Below are positions 26,212 to 34,988 of a DNA stretch of 64,000 nucleotides, piece by piece. The stretch is taken from the NCBI RefSeq assembly GCF_001297015.1, contig NZ_LIGE01000025.1, positions 744,001 to 808,000 of the forward strand. Reading direction: 5' to 3'. Origin of the DNA: Pseudomonas sp. RIT-PI-r (GTDB taxonomy: Bacteria > Pseudomonadota > Gammaproteobacteria > Pseudomonadales > Pseudomonadaceae). The notes under the pieces were generated by a model. That model did not search any database and was not told the DNA's origin. It saw only the letters and a list, made by a program, of their open reading frames with translations. A program made the position numbers and the translations under genes. How positions within the stretch are numbered: position 1 is the first letter of the stretch; each line of letters starts with the position of its first letter.

Positions 26212-28674
26212 GTGGACATCCTGAAAGAGCTTACTCGCGAGGAGCTTGAGTCCGAAGTCACGCGCCTGCGGCTGGCCGTCAAGGCGACCTGCGACGCCGT
26301 CTGGGACTGGGATCTGAAGACCGACCAGGTCATCTGGAACGACTCGCTGCAACAGGCGTATGGCTACGCGTCAGCAGCCATCGAGCCGACGTGTGACTGG
26401 CGGTTTTCGCAGATTCACACGCAGGATCGCTCGCGCGTGACAACTTCGATTCGCTCGGCGATTGACGGTTCAGGCACGACCTGGAGCGCTGAGTACCGCT
26501 TCCTCTGCCACGATGGTTCGTACGCCGAAGTGCTTGATCGCGGCCATCTGATCCGCAATGCCGAGGGCCAGGCCGAACGCATGATCGGTGCGATGCTCGA
26601 CCTGACCCGCTCGCGCAGCGCCGAAACCGCGTTGCGCCGCAGCGAGGAGCGCTTCAGCACCATTCTGGAAACCATCGAGGCCGCGTTCGCGATCGTCAAA
26701 GTCAAATTCGACGCCGACGACCACCCCATCGACTATTACTTCGTCGAGGCCAACCCGGCGTTCGAACGTCAGGCCGGGGTCAACCTGCGAGGCAAGTGGG
26801 TCACCGAGTTTGCGCCCAACCTGGAAAGCTTCTGGTTCGAGACCTACGGCCATGTGGCCAAGACCGGCGAGCCGGCGAACTTCGAGAACTACGCCAATAC
26901 CTTTGAACGCTGGTTCGATGTGCGTGCCGTGCGTGTCGGCGACCCGGCCGATCGGCAGATTGCGATCTTCTTCAGCGATGTCACCGAACGCCGCGACGCG
27001 CAAGAACGTTTACGCATCAGCGAGGCGGTCGCTCGGGAGAACGTCGAACGCGTGCAACTGGCCCTTGCCGCTGGCGCCATTATCGGTACCTGGCACTGGC
27101 ACTTGCCCAGCGATCGCTTCAGCGTCGATGAAGCCTTCGCGCGGGTGTTCGACCTCGACCCGGCCTGGGGCCTCGACGGTCTGAGCCTGGAGCAAGTGGT
27201 GATGACCGTGCACCCGGATGACCGGGAAGGACTCACAACCGCGATCAACGAAGTCATTGCCCGTGGAGGTGCCTATTCGCACCAATACCGAGTGCGCGGT
27301 GCGGATGGCAAATACACCTGGATCGAAGCCAACGGACGCGTCGAATGCGCCGAAGACGGCACGCCTTTGCGCTTTCCCGGGGTGCTTATCGATGTCGAAG
27401 ACCGGCGCAACGTCGAAGCCGAGCGCGACCGGGTCACCGCCGCGTTAAAGGCGCTCAACGACACACTGGAACAACGCGTCTCGGCGCGCACCGCAGAACT
27501 GATGCAGGCCGAAGAGAAGCTGCGCCAATCGCAGAAAATGGAAGCGGTCGGGCAACTCACCGGCGGTCTGGCCCATGACTTCAACAACCTGCTGGCAGGC
27601 ATTTGCGCCTCCCTTGAACTGATGGAAAAACGCATCGGCCAAGGCCGTCTGAACGACATCGACAAATACATGCTGATCGCTCAGGACGCCGCCAAACGCG
27701 CCACCGCCCTGACCCATCGCCTGCTGGCCTTCTCCCGGCGACAGACCCTCGATCCACGGCCAACTGAGGTCAACGCGCTGATTGCCGGCATGAGCGAACT
27801 GATCCAGCGCACCGTCGGCCCGAGCATTCGCCTGAAAACGGTCGCCGCCGCCGATCTGTGGCCGGCGCTGGTCGATGCCAGCCAACTGGAAAACGCCCTG
27901 CTCAACCTGTGCATCAACGCCCGCGATGCGATGCCCGATGGTGGCAGCATTACCGTCGAAACTGCCAATCGAACCCTGGATGCTGAATCGGCGCGCGTCC
28001 GGGAAATGCCCGAAGGGCAATACCTGTGCCTGTCGGTCGCCGACACCGGTACCGGTATGAGTGCGGAAGTGATCGCCAAGGCCTTCGACCCGTTTTTCAC
28101 CACCAAACCGTTGGGCCAGGGCACGGGCCTTGGGCTGTCGATGATCTACGGTTTCACCAAGCAATCAGGCGGACAGGTGCGGGTGCAATCGACCGTGGGC
28201 CAAGGCACGACCATGTGCGTTTACCTGCCGCGCTATGTCGGCGAAACGCAACGCAATCACGATGACACGCAAAGCTCGGCAACGCCTCATGCCAAGGCCG
28301 GCGAAACCATCCTGATTGTCGACGACGAACCCACCGTTCGCACGCTGCTCAAAGACGTGCTGAACGACCTCGGCTACAACTTGCTCGAAGCGGCCGACAG
28401 CGTTGAAGGACTGGAAGCACTGCGCTCCAGCGCGCACATCGATCTGCTCATCACTGATGTCGGTTTGCCGGGCGGCATGAATGGCCGGCAGATGGCCGAT
28501 GCGGGCAGGCAAATCCGGCCGAAGCTCAAGACCTTGTTCATTACCGGGTACGCAGAAAACTCGGTGATCGGTAACGGTCAACTCGGCCCGGGCATGCAGG
28601 TGCTGACCAAACCTTTTGCCGTCGACACACTGGTATCACGGGTCAATGGTTTGCTGTCCATCGACGTCGAATAA
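26212..28674 (+). CDS. PAS-containing hybrid histidine kinase with receiver domain
   Basis: An 820-residue cytoplasmic hybrid kinase with no membrane segment. Three PAS regions (roughly 20-135, 150-265 and 285-400) are followed by a coiled coil, the HisKA phosphoacceptor His in GGLAHDFNNLLAG (~457), an ATPase domain (NARDAMPDGG, ADTGTGM, GTGLGLSM) and a C-terminal receiver with acceptor Asp in LLITDVGLPGG (~749). The start is taken as GTG 26212; GAAGG is very close upstream and the start is uncertain. Its last 39 bases overlap the 3' end of the convergent diguanylate cyclase gene. The signal is unknown. Confidence 0.86.
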   Translation: MDILKELTREELESEVTRLRLAVKATCDAVWDWDLKTDQVIWNDSLQQAYGYASAAIEPTCDWRFSQIHTQDRSRVTTSIRSAIDGSGTTWSAEYRFLCHDGSYAEVLDRGHLIRNAEGQAERMIGAMLDLTRSRSAETALRRSEERFSTILETIEAAFAIVKVKFDADDHPIDYYFVEANPAFERQAGVNLRGKWVTEFAPNLESFWFETYGHVAKTGEPANFENYANTFERWFDVRAVRVGDPADRQIAIFFSDVTERRDAQERLRISEAVARENVERVQLALAAGAIIGTWHWHLPSDRFSVDEAFARVFDLDPAWGLDGLSLEQVVMTVHPDDREGLTTAINEVIARGGAYSHQYRVRGADGKYTWIEANGRVECAEDGTPLRFPGVLIDVEDRRNVEAERDRVTAALKALNDTLEQRVSARTAELMQAEEKLRQSQKMEAVGQLTGGLAHDFNNLLAGICASLELMEKRIGQGRLNDIDKYMLIAQDAAKRATALTHRLLAFSRRQTLDPRPTEVNALIAGMSELIQRTVGPSIRLKTVAAADLWPALVDASQLENALLNLCINARDAMPDGGSITVETANRTLDAESARVREMPEGQYLCLSVADTGTGMSAEVIAKAFDPFFTTKPLGQGTGLGLSMIYGFTKQSGGQVRVQSTVGQGTTMCVYLPRYVGETQRNHDDTQSSATPHAKAGETILIVDDEPTVRTLLKDVLNDLGYNLLEAADSVEGLEALRSSAHIDLLITDVGLPGGMNGRQMADAGRQIRPKLKTLFITGYAENSVIGNGQLGPGMQVLTKPFAVDTLVSRVNGLLSIDVE

Positions 28675-30183
28675 GGGTTGCGCAGAGGACTTCATGAACC
28701 TGTTGCGCCCCGCCGTCTTCGCTTGATACAGCGCCTGATCGGCACACTCGATCAGACCGTGCACCGGGTCCAGGTGCGCACCTCGCGCAGCGGCGATGCC
28801 GATGCTCAGGCTCACGCGGGTCACGGGACTGGTGGGGTGGGCAATGTTTTCCTGCTGCAAGTGCTGAAGAATCAGCTGCGCCACTACCGCAGCACCGTCA
28901 ATGTCCGTGTCGGGCATGATCACGGCGAACTCTTCGCCACCGTAGCGCGCCACCAGATCCGACGGCCGTCGCACACACGCATCCAGCACGTGACCGACGG
29001 CCTGCAGACAGGCGTCGCCGGCAACGTGCCCGAGCGCATCATTGAACAGTTTGAAATAGTCGATATCGATCATCAGCAAGGCCAGCGATGAGCCGTCGCG
29101 CTGTGCCCGCCGAGCCTCTGTGGCCAGGGTCTGGTCGAAGCAGCGCCGATTCGCCAGACCGGTCAGCGCATCCTTCATGGCCAGCAGTTCCAGTTGTCGG
29201 TTCGAGCCGAGCAACTGCTGCTGAGCAATGCGCAGTTCGCCTTCAACCTGGGTCCGGCGCCGGATATCGAGGATCAAGCACCAGCCGATCAGGCCGGTCA
29301 GTCCCAGCAGCCCCGCCACCACCACCGCCGACAACAGCGCCTCGGTTCGCCACGCCGTGAGTGCTTCACGTTTGCCGATGGCGACCGTGGTGATCAGCGG
29401 CAACTTCTCGCTTTTGCGGAAGGCGTAGAGGCGTTCGACGCCATCCAGGCTGGAGGTATACGACGCGGTACCGACCGATTGATCGACCAGGTATTTGGCG
29501 TAGATCGGCGACTTGGAAAAGTTGCGGCCCATGTCCTGCTCGCGGAACGGATAGCGAACCAGCAACGTGCCGTCGGTGTACGACAAGCCGATAGCACCTT
29601 CCTGTCCGACGTCGAGTTTGCCGAACAGGCGCAGGAAGTTTTCCACGCCCAACGTCACGGCCACGACCCCGGCAAACTCGCCACGATCATCATTGAAACG
29701 GCGGCTGACGGTGATCACCCACTCCTGATTGGAACGGCTACGGATGGGTGGCCCGATAAAGGGTTCGCGGCTCGGGTCGTCGCGATGATGAATGAAGTAG
29801 GCCCGATCACTGCTGTTGGCCCCCGCCGGAATCGGCCGGTTCGACGACATCAGCCAATGGCCCTGACGGTCATAGATGGTGATCCCGCTCATTTGTGGCA
29901 TCAACGGCTGTTGGCGGTTGATCAACGCACCCAAGCGCTGGATCTGCGCGGGGCCACTGCCTTCGGTTTCCAGGCGTTCGACCAGCCCGAGCAACAGCAG
30001 CGAACTTTGCCGGACAATTCCCTCGGAATAGGTCTCGAGTGCCTGGGTCAGGTTCAACCCGTGCACGTTGACTTCCTCCAGCGCTCGATCGCGCGAGGAC
30101 AGCACTTTCCAGATGGTCAGGGACGCCAGAGAGCAGCCGATGACCAGCAGCAAGAGGATGACGAGGTGGGTATCACGCTTCAC
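28636..30183 (-). CDS. membrane diguanylate cyclase with dCACHE sensor
   Basis: A 515-residue protein with an N-terminal membrane helix (LVILLLLVIGCSLASLTIW), a periplasmic double-CACHE sensor (~35-270), a second helix (LLSAVVVAGLLGLTGLIGW) and a C-terminal GGDEF domain. The signature GGEEF is intact (~residue 417) and the MKDALTGLANRR start is normal, so active c-di-GMP synthesis is expected. No EAL domain. GTG 30183 follows AGGTAC. It converges on the hybrid kinase gene with a 39-base overlap. The CACHE ligand, probably a small organic molecule, is not known. Confidence 0.88.
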   Translation of the reverse strand: MKRDTHLVILLLLVIGCSLASLTIWKVLSSRDRALEEVNVHGLNLTQALETYSEGIVRQSSLLLLGLVERLETEGSGPAQIQRLGALINRQQPLMPQMSGITIYDRQGHWLMSSNRPIPAGANSSDRAYFIHHRDDPSREPFIGPPIRSRSNQEWVITVSRRFNDDRGEFAGVVAVTLGVENFLRLFGKLDVGQEGAIGLSYTDGTLLVRYPFREQDMGRNFSKSPIYAKYLVDQSVGTASYTSSLDGVERLYAFRKSEKLPLITTVAIGKREALTAWRTEALLSAVVVAGLLGLTGLIGWCLILDIRRRTQVEGELRIAQQQLLGSNRQLELLAMKDALTGLANRRCFDQTLATEARRAQRDGSSLALLMIDIDYFKLFNDALGHVAGDACLQAVGHVLDACVRRPSDLVARYGGEEFAVIMPDTDIDGAAVVAQLILQHLQQENIAHPTSPVTRVSLSIGIAAARGAHLDPVHGLIECADQALYQAKTAGRNRFMKSSAQPLFDVDGQQTIDP

Positions 30184-30638
30184 GAAAGTACCTAATGGAA
30201 AGTCCGGTTTCCCGTTCCGGCCGTTACTGATTCAAGGCAATAACAGCGGTCGTATGTCCTCGACCGGCGCAAGGATACAAGTAGCGCGTTGAACGCGCAG
30301 CAACAGAGTGCGAGTCCTTCAAATTGAATGATATCGCTGACCGGAGGTTGATCGGGTCTGAACGCATGCGGAATGCTATCGCGGGGTTTCGCGCAGCACA
30401 TCGGTAAACAGCTTAACCGCGGGGACGGTCGGCAACTGCCTTCAAAACCCGCTCAAACTCAAAGACCCCGTTTAACTAAAAGAGTCCGAACATCTTTCCT
30501 TCCAAGCCAGTATCGAAGATGTCCAGGCCTTTCTGGCGGAGAATAGACCCATCGACAACAAACCGTGCTCAAGACACACCAAACCCAACATCGCGCTATC
30601 GGCCATGCCGCTGTCGAGACTCTGATTCGAACTCAATG
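30184..30638. other. intergenic region upstream of the diguanylate cyclase
   Basis: No intact gene seen in 455 bases. It must hold the diguanylate cyclase promoter. The stretch 30482-30628 has an open frame whose start (QASIEDVQAFLAENRP) weakly resembles the N-terminus of glutamine synthetase-family proteins. It has no start codon and soon diverges, so it may be a decayed fragment. Confidence 0.35.
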
Positions 30639-30670
30639 AAAAAGCCTGCTTTTCAGGGCAGGCTTTTCGC
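30638..30670 (-). terminator. terminator of the second ycaC-like gene
   Basis: Minus-strand hairpin AAGCCTGCCCTG / AAAAGCAGGCTT with a terminal T run, 20 bases after the hydrolase stop. It is part of the duplicated block. Confidence 0.8.
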
Positions 30671-31443
30671 TTGGCGCACTTGGGGCTTATTTCTGCTGAG
30701 CGGTCAGCGCCGAGTAGCTGTTCATCAGGTTGCGGTAGTTGGGGATCCGCTGCGACAGCAGATTGCCCAAGCCTTCAATGTCGTTGCGCCAGTCGCGGTG
30801 CAGCTCACACGCCACCGAGAACCAGTTCATCATCTGTGCACCGGCCTGGGTCATGCGACTCCATGCTGCCTGTTGCACGGTGGTGTTGAAGGTGCCGGAC
30901 GCGTCGGTCACCACAAATACATCAAACCCTTCCGCCAGTGCCGACAAGGTCGGGAACGCAACGCAGACATCCGTTACCACACCGGCAATGATGATCTGCT
31001 TGCGGCCGGTCGCCTTGATCGCTTTGACAAAGTCTTCGTTGTCCCAGGCGTTGATCTGGCCAGGGCGAGCGATGTACGGCGCGTCCGGGAACATCTCTTT
31101 CAGCTCCGGCACCAGTGGGCCGTTCGGGCCTTGTTCGAAACTGGTGGTGAGGATGGTCGGCAGTTCGAAGAACTTGGCCAGATCGGCCAAGGCCAGCACG
31201 TTGTTCTTGAATTCGTTCGGCGAGAAGTCCTGCACCAGGGAAATCAGGCCGGTCTGGTGGTCGACCAGCAGCACGATGGCGTCGTCTTTGTTCAGGCGGT
31301 TGTAGGTTGGAGTGGTCATGGTCTGCTTCCCTTTTGAGTTTTTGAATTTGTTGTTGCGTTCAAGTTGGGTACAGATTACTGACGCACAGGGACGGGATAA
31401 ATCGGCTGGAATGTGTTTCACCGTCAACCTGAAACGGACAATC
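30639..31443 (-). repeat. duplicated ~0.8-kb block, copy 2 (ycaC unit)
   Basis: Direct-orientation copy of 8819-9622. The only larger upstream difference is a short patch after the shared GATTACTGACGCA. No insertion-sequence features flank it. Confidence 0.85.
30687..31319 (-). CDS. ycaC: YcaC-like isochorismatase-family hydrolase, copy 2
   Basis: A 210-residue cysteine hydrolase identical to the copy at 8866-9498 except Lys for Arg in ALADLKFFEL context. The presumed Asp, Lys and Cys active-site residues are all present, so both copies should be active. Start ATG 31319 follows GGGAAGCAG. This copy sits between the diguanylate cyclase and glcC, on the same strand as glcC. Silent differences outnumber coding ones, showing purifying selection or gene conversion since duplication. 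Confidence 0.87.
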   Translation of the reverse strand: MTTPTYNRLNKDDAIVLLVDHQTGLISLVQDFSPNEFKNNVLALADLAKFFELPTILTTSFEQGPNGPLVPELKEMFPDAPYIARPGQINAWDNEDFVKAIKATGRKQIIIAGVVTDVCVAFPTLSALAEGFDVFVVTDASGTFNTTVQQAAWSRMTQAGAQMMNWFSVACELHRDWRNDIEGLGNLLSQRIPNYRNLMNSYSALTAQQK

Positions 31444-31452
31444 ATTCGACAT

Positions 31453-32223
31453 TCAAGTCCAGCCCTCCAGGCGCATCGTCGCGCGCACCAGCCGCTGCTC
31501 TTCGCTTTCGATCTCCTTGAGGTTGTCACTGATGCTCTGGATATGCGCGACAGCAGCCTTGCGCGCCTGTTCAGGCAGGCGCCCGGTCACGGCGTTGTAG
31601 AGGCGCGCGTGTTGGCGGTCAATCTGGCGTTTTTGCGGTTCGCGGTGATAGAGATTGTTGACCGAGGCGAACACCGTGTTGAGCAACAAATCCGTCAGTG
31701 AGCGCAGGGTCTGCACCAGCACCGGGTTGTGTGAAGCCTCGCAGATCGCCAGATGGAATGCGTGGTCGAGCCGCGCATGTTCGGATGCTTGCAGCTCACA
31801 GCCATGCGCATCGAGCAAAGCCTGATAGCTGCGGGTGATCAGGACGAAATCCGCTTCGGTGCCGCGCAACGCCGCCAGCCGCGCCGACTCGCCCTCCAGC
31901 AGGCTGCGCACTTCAAACAAGTCGTACAGGGTGCGCGGTTGCGAGCTGAACAAGTGCATCAGGGGCGATGCGACGCCCTGCCCGGAAAGGTCGGCGACAA
32001 AAGAGCCTTTACCCTGCTTGGTGCTGATGATCCCGCGGGCGCGGAGCAGTTTCAGGCCTTCACGCAACGCGGTGCGCGAGACGCCGAGTTTTTCCGTCAA
32101 CCGGCGTTCAGAGGGCAATAGTTGCCCGGTCTTCAACACGCCGTCGACGATCAATCGCTCGACACGTTCGCAAACCACATCCGCCACCTGCACAGTCCGT
32201 CCTTCACTGGTATGACCAGCCAT
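31453..32223 (-). CDS. glcC: GlcC, GntR/FCD regulator of glycolate use
   Basis: A 256-residue GntR-family regulator. The winged helix (LLPSERRLTEKLGVSRTALREGLKLL, residues ~37-62) precedes an FCD ligand domain whose metal/ligand residues fit LDHAFHLAICEASHN. It is divergent from glcDEFG, the glycolate oxidase genes, as in other proteobacteria where GlcC activates the operon in response to glycolate. A perfect palindrome in the shared intergenic region is its likely binding site. Confidence 0.9.
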   Translation of the reverse strand: MAGHTSEGRTVQVADVVCERVERLIVDGVLKTGQLLPSERRLTEKLGVSRTALREGLKLLRARGIISTKQGKGSFVADLSGQGVASPLMHLFSSQPRTLYDLFEVRSLLEGESARLAALRGTEADFVLITRSYQALLDAHGCELQASEHARLDHAFHLAICEASHNPVLVQTLRSLTDLLLNTVFASVNNLYHREPQKRQIDRQHARLYNAVTGRLPEQARKAAVAHIQSISDNLKEIESEEQRLVRATMRLEGWT

Positions 32224-32312
32224 AACCCTGCATCTCCCTGCTTAACGATTGCATCGCATCTTGTTGTTTTAAAAGACTTGAGGGGCTTCATACGAAAAAC
32301 CCGGCAAAAAGA

Positions 32313-32327
32313 ACTGGTTCGACCAGT
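32313..32327 (+). promoter_or_regulatory. GlcC operator palindrome
   Basis: ACTGGTTCGACCAGT: perfect 6-base arms around TCG, of the TGGT-N3-ACCA form used by FCD-type GntR regulators. It lies between glcC and glcD, 102 bases before glcD. Confidence 0.75.
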
Positions 32328-32428
32328 ACCGGACGACGTAGACAGTATTGCCCGTGCGCCCAATGATGCAAGCACGCCCATGTGGCGTCGGCCTGTCAAA
32401 AACAATAACCAAGGGTTGCCTGCCCGCG

Positions 32429-33928
32429 ATGAATATTCTTTACGACGAACGCGTTGATGGCGTGTTACCGGCCACCGATAAACCCGCACTGCTCAGCGCG
32501 CTGCGGGCGCAAATGCCGGAGCTGGAAATCCTCCACAGTGAAGAGGCGCTGAAACCGTACGAATGCGATGGTTTGTCGGCCTACCGCACCACACCGATGC
32601 TGGTGGTGCTGCCACGCGAGCTCGAACAAGTCGTGACCATCCTCAGAATCTGTCATCAACAACGCGTGCCAGTGGTGCCGCGCGGCGCCGGTACCGGTCT
32701 GTCCGGTGGTGCCCTGCCGCTGGAAAAAGGCGTGCTGCTGGTGATGGCGCGCTTCAACCGGATACTCGAAATCAACCCTGCCGGACGTTTTGCGCGGGTC
32801 CAGCCGGGCGTGCGCAACCTGGCGATTTCCCAGGCGGCCGCACCGCATGGTTTGTATTACGCGCCGGATCCGTCTTCGCAGATCGCCTGCTCCATCGGCG
32901 GCAATGTCGCGGAAAACGCCGGTGGCGTGCACTGCCTGAAATACGGTCTGACCGTGCACAACCTGCTCAAGATCGAGATGCTCACTGTCGAGGGTGAGTG
33001 CCTGACGCTCGGCTCCGACGCATTGGACTCACCCGGTTTCGATCTGCTCGCACTGTTCACCGGCTCCGAAGGCATGCTCGGGGTGATCACCGAAGTCACC
33101 GTCAAACTGCTGCCCAAACCGCAAACTGCGAAAGTCCTGCTCGCGGCGTTCGACTCGGTGGAAAAAGCCGGGCGCGCGGTTGCTGACATCATCGCCGCCG
33201 GGATCATTCCGGGCGGCCTGGAGATGATGGACAACCTCGCCATCCGTGCTGCCGAGGATTTTATCCACGCCGGTTACCCGATCGATGCCGAAGCGATTCT
33301 GCTGTGCGAACTGGACGGCGTCGAAGCCGATGTCGACGACGACTGCCAGCGCGTGCGTCAGGTGCTGCAACATGCCGGTGCCACCGAACTGCGCCAGGCC
33401 AAAGACGAGGCCGAGCGCGTGCGTTTCTGGGCCGGACGCAAAAATGCCTTCCCTGCCGTCGGCCGGCTGTCGCCGGATTATTACTGCATGGATGGCACCA
33501 TCCCGCGCCGCGAATTGCCCGGCGTGCTTCAGGCAATTGCCGATTTGTCCATCGAATACGATTTGCGCGTGGCCAACGTCTTTCATGCTGGCGACGGCAA
33601 CATGCATCCGCTGATTCTGTTTGATGCCAACCAGCCCGGCGAGCTGGATCGCGCGGAAACCCTGGGCGGCAAGATCCTTGAGTTGTGCGTCAAGGTCGGC
33701 GGCAGCATCACCGGCGAACACGGTGTCGGCCGCGAGAAAATCAACCAGATGTGCGCGCAGTTCAGCAGTGATGAATTGACTCTGTTCCATGCCGTCAAAG
33801 CAGCATTCGACCCCGGCGGCCTGCTCAATCCCGGGAAAAATATTCCGACCCTGCACCGCTGCGCCGAATTCGGTGCGATGCATGTCCATCACGGCCAGTT
33901 GCCCTTCCCCGATCTGGAGCGTTTCTGA
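32429..33928 (+). CDS. glcD: glycolate oxidase FAD subunit GlcD
   Basis: A 499-residue flavoprotein subunit. It has an N-terminal FAD-binding domain (VPRGAGTGLSGGALP, then SIGGNVAENAGGVHCLKYG) and a C-terminal oxidase domain (HAGDGNMHPL, TGEHGVGREK). With GlcE and GlcF it oxidises glycolate to glyoxylate and feeds electrons to quinone at the inner membrane. ATG 32429 gives the standard length; AAGGG lies 13 bases upstream. Its stop overlaps the glcE start (TGATG). Confidence 0.93.
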   Translation: MNILYDERVDGVLPATDKPALLSALRAQMPELEILHSEEALKPYECDGLSAYRTTPMLVVLPRELEQVVTILRICHQQRVPVVPRGAGTGLSGGALPLEKGVLLVMARFNRILEINPAGRFARVQPGVRNLAISQAAAPHGLYYAPDPSSQIACSIGGNVAENAGGVHCLKYGLTVHNLLKIEMLTVEGECLTLGSDALDSPGFDLLALFTGSEGMLGVITEVTVKLLPKPQTAKVLLAAFDSVEKAGRAVADIIAAGIIPGGLEMMDNLAIRAAEDFIHAGYPIDAEAILLCELDGVEADVDDDCQRVRQVLQHAGATELRQAKDEAERVRFWAGRKNAFPAVGRLSPDYYCMDGTIPRRELPGVLQAIADLSIEYDLRVANVFHAGDGNMHPLILFDANQPGELDRAETLGGKILELCVKVGGSITGEHGVGREKINQMCAQFSSDELTLFHAVKAAFDPGGLLNPGKNIPTLHRCAEFGAMHVHHGQLPFPDLERF

Positions 33929-34986
33929 TGACGGTCGAACATGACAACGACGCCGCCGCCGAACTGCTGCAACAGGTTGAGCAGGCGCTACATGACAAAC
34001 TTGCGTTGCGCATCCAGGGCGGCAACAGCAAGGCCCATCTGGGCCGCGTGACCCACGGCGCGTTGCTCGATACTCGCGTGCATCGCGGCATTGTCAGCTA
34101 CGACCCGACGGAACTGGTGATCACCGCACGCGCCGGCACGCCATTGGCCGAACTCAACGCGGCCCTCGACGCGGCCGGACAAATGCTGCCATGCGAGCCG
34201 CCACACAGTGAGGCGGGTGCCACCGTCGGTGGCATGCTCGCTGCCGGGTTGTCCGGGCCGCGCCGCCCCTGGGCCGGATCCGTGCGCGATTACGTACTGG
34301 GCACGCGGATCATTACCGGCCACGGCAAACATCTGCGTTTTGGCGGCGAAGTGATGAAGAACGTTGCCGGCTACGATGTCTCGCGCCTGATGGCTGGCAG
34401 TTTTGGTTGCCTGGGATTGCTCACTGAAGTCTCGCTGAAAGTCCTGCCGAAACCACGTCACAGCCTGAGCATTGCCTTGGAAATCAGCCGCGAACGTGCG
34501 TTGCTCAAACTCGCCGAATGGGGCCAACAACCGGTTCCGATCAGCGCCGCCAGCCACGACGGGCAACGCCTGCATCTGCGCCTGGAAGGCGGTGAAGGAT
34601 CGGTGACGGCGGCTCATGACCGACTCGGGGGTGAACCGCTGGACACGGCGTACTGGGCCGATCTGAATGCTCAGCGCCTGGCCTTTTTTGCCGATCCAAG
34701 GCCGCTCTGGCGCCTGTCAGTGCCGCCGCACACAGGCCCGTTGAGCCTGCCCGGCGAACAACTGATCGATTGGGGCGGAGCCCAGCGCTGGCTGAAGTCC
34801 GACGCCGACGCCCTGATCATCCGCGCCATCGCCACCCAGGCGAGCGGTCACGCCAGCTGCCATGCAAACTGCGCACAACCGTTCCAGCCGCTGGCACCGG
34901 CGTTACTGCGCTATCAGCAATCACTGAAGACGCAACTGGACCCGCAAGGGATTTTCAACCCGGGCCGAATGTACGCAGAGATCTGA
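33928..34986 (+). CDS. glcE: glycolate oxidase FAD-binding subunit GlcE
   Basis: A 352-residue subunit with an FAD_binding_4 domain (RIQGGNSKAHLGR, EAGATVGGMLAAGLSGPRRP, MKNVAGYDVSRLMAGSFG). Overlaps glcD by one base (TGATG) and is followed two bases later by glcF, so the three are cotranslated. Required with GlcD and GlcF for glycolate dehydrogenase activity. Confidence 0.93.
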   Translation: MTVEHDNDAAAELLQQVEQALHDKLALRIQGGNSKAHLGRVTHGALLDTRVHRGIVSYDPTELVITARAGTPLAELNAALDAAGQMLPCEPPHSEAGATVGGMLAAGLSGPRRPWAGSVRDYVLGTRIITGHGKHLRFGGEVMKNVAGYDVSRLMAGSFGCLGLLTEVSLKVLPKPRHSLSIALEISRERALLKLAEWGQQPVPISAASHDGQRLHLRLEGGEGSVTAAHDRLGGEPLDTAYWADLNAQRLAFFADPRPLWRLSVPPHTGPLSLPGEQLIDWGGAQRWLKSDADALIIRAIATQASGHASCHANCAQPFQPLAPALLRYQQSLKTQLDPQGIFNPGRMYAEI

Positions 34987-34988
34987 TC

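Noticed and set aside
29194..30195. Plus-strand frame of 333 codons opposite the diguanylate cyclase gene
   Set aside because: Antisense to an intact CACHE-GGDEF gene and without recognisable domains.
34770..34988. Longer start for glcF inside glcE
   Set aside because: The extension is out-of-frame glcE sequence; ATG 34989 gives the normal GlcF N-terminus two bases after the glcE stop.
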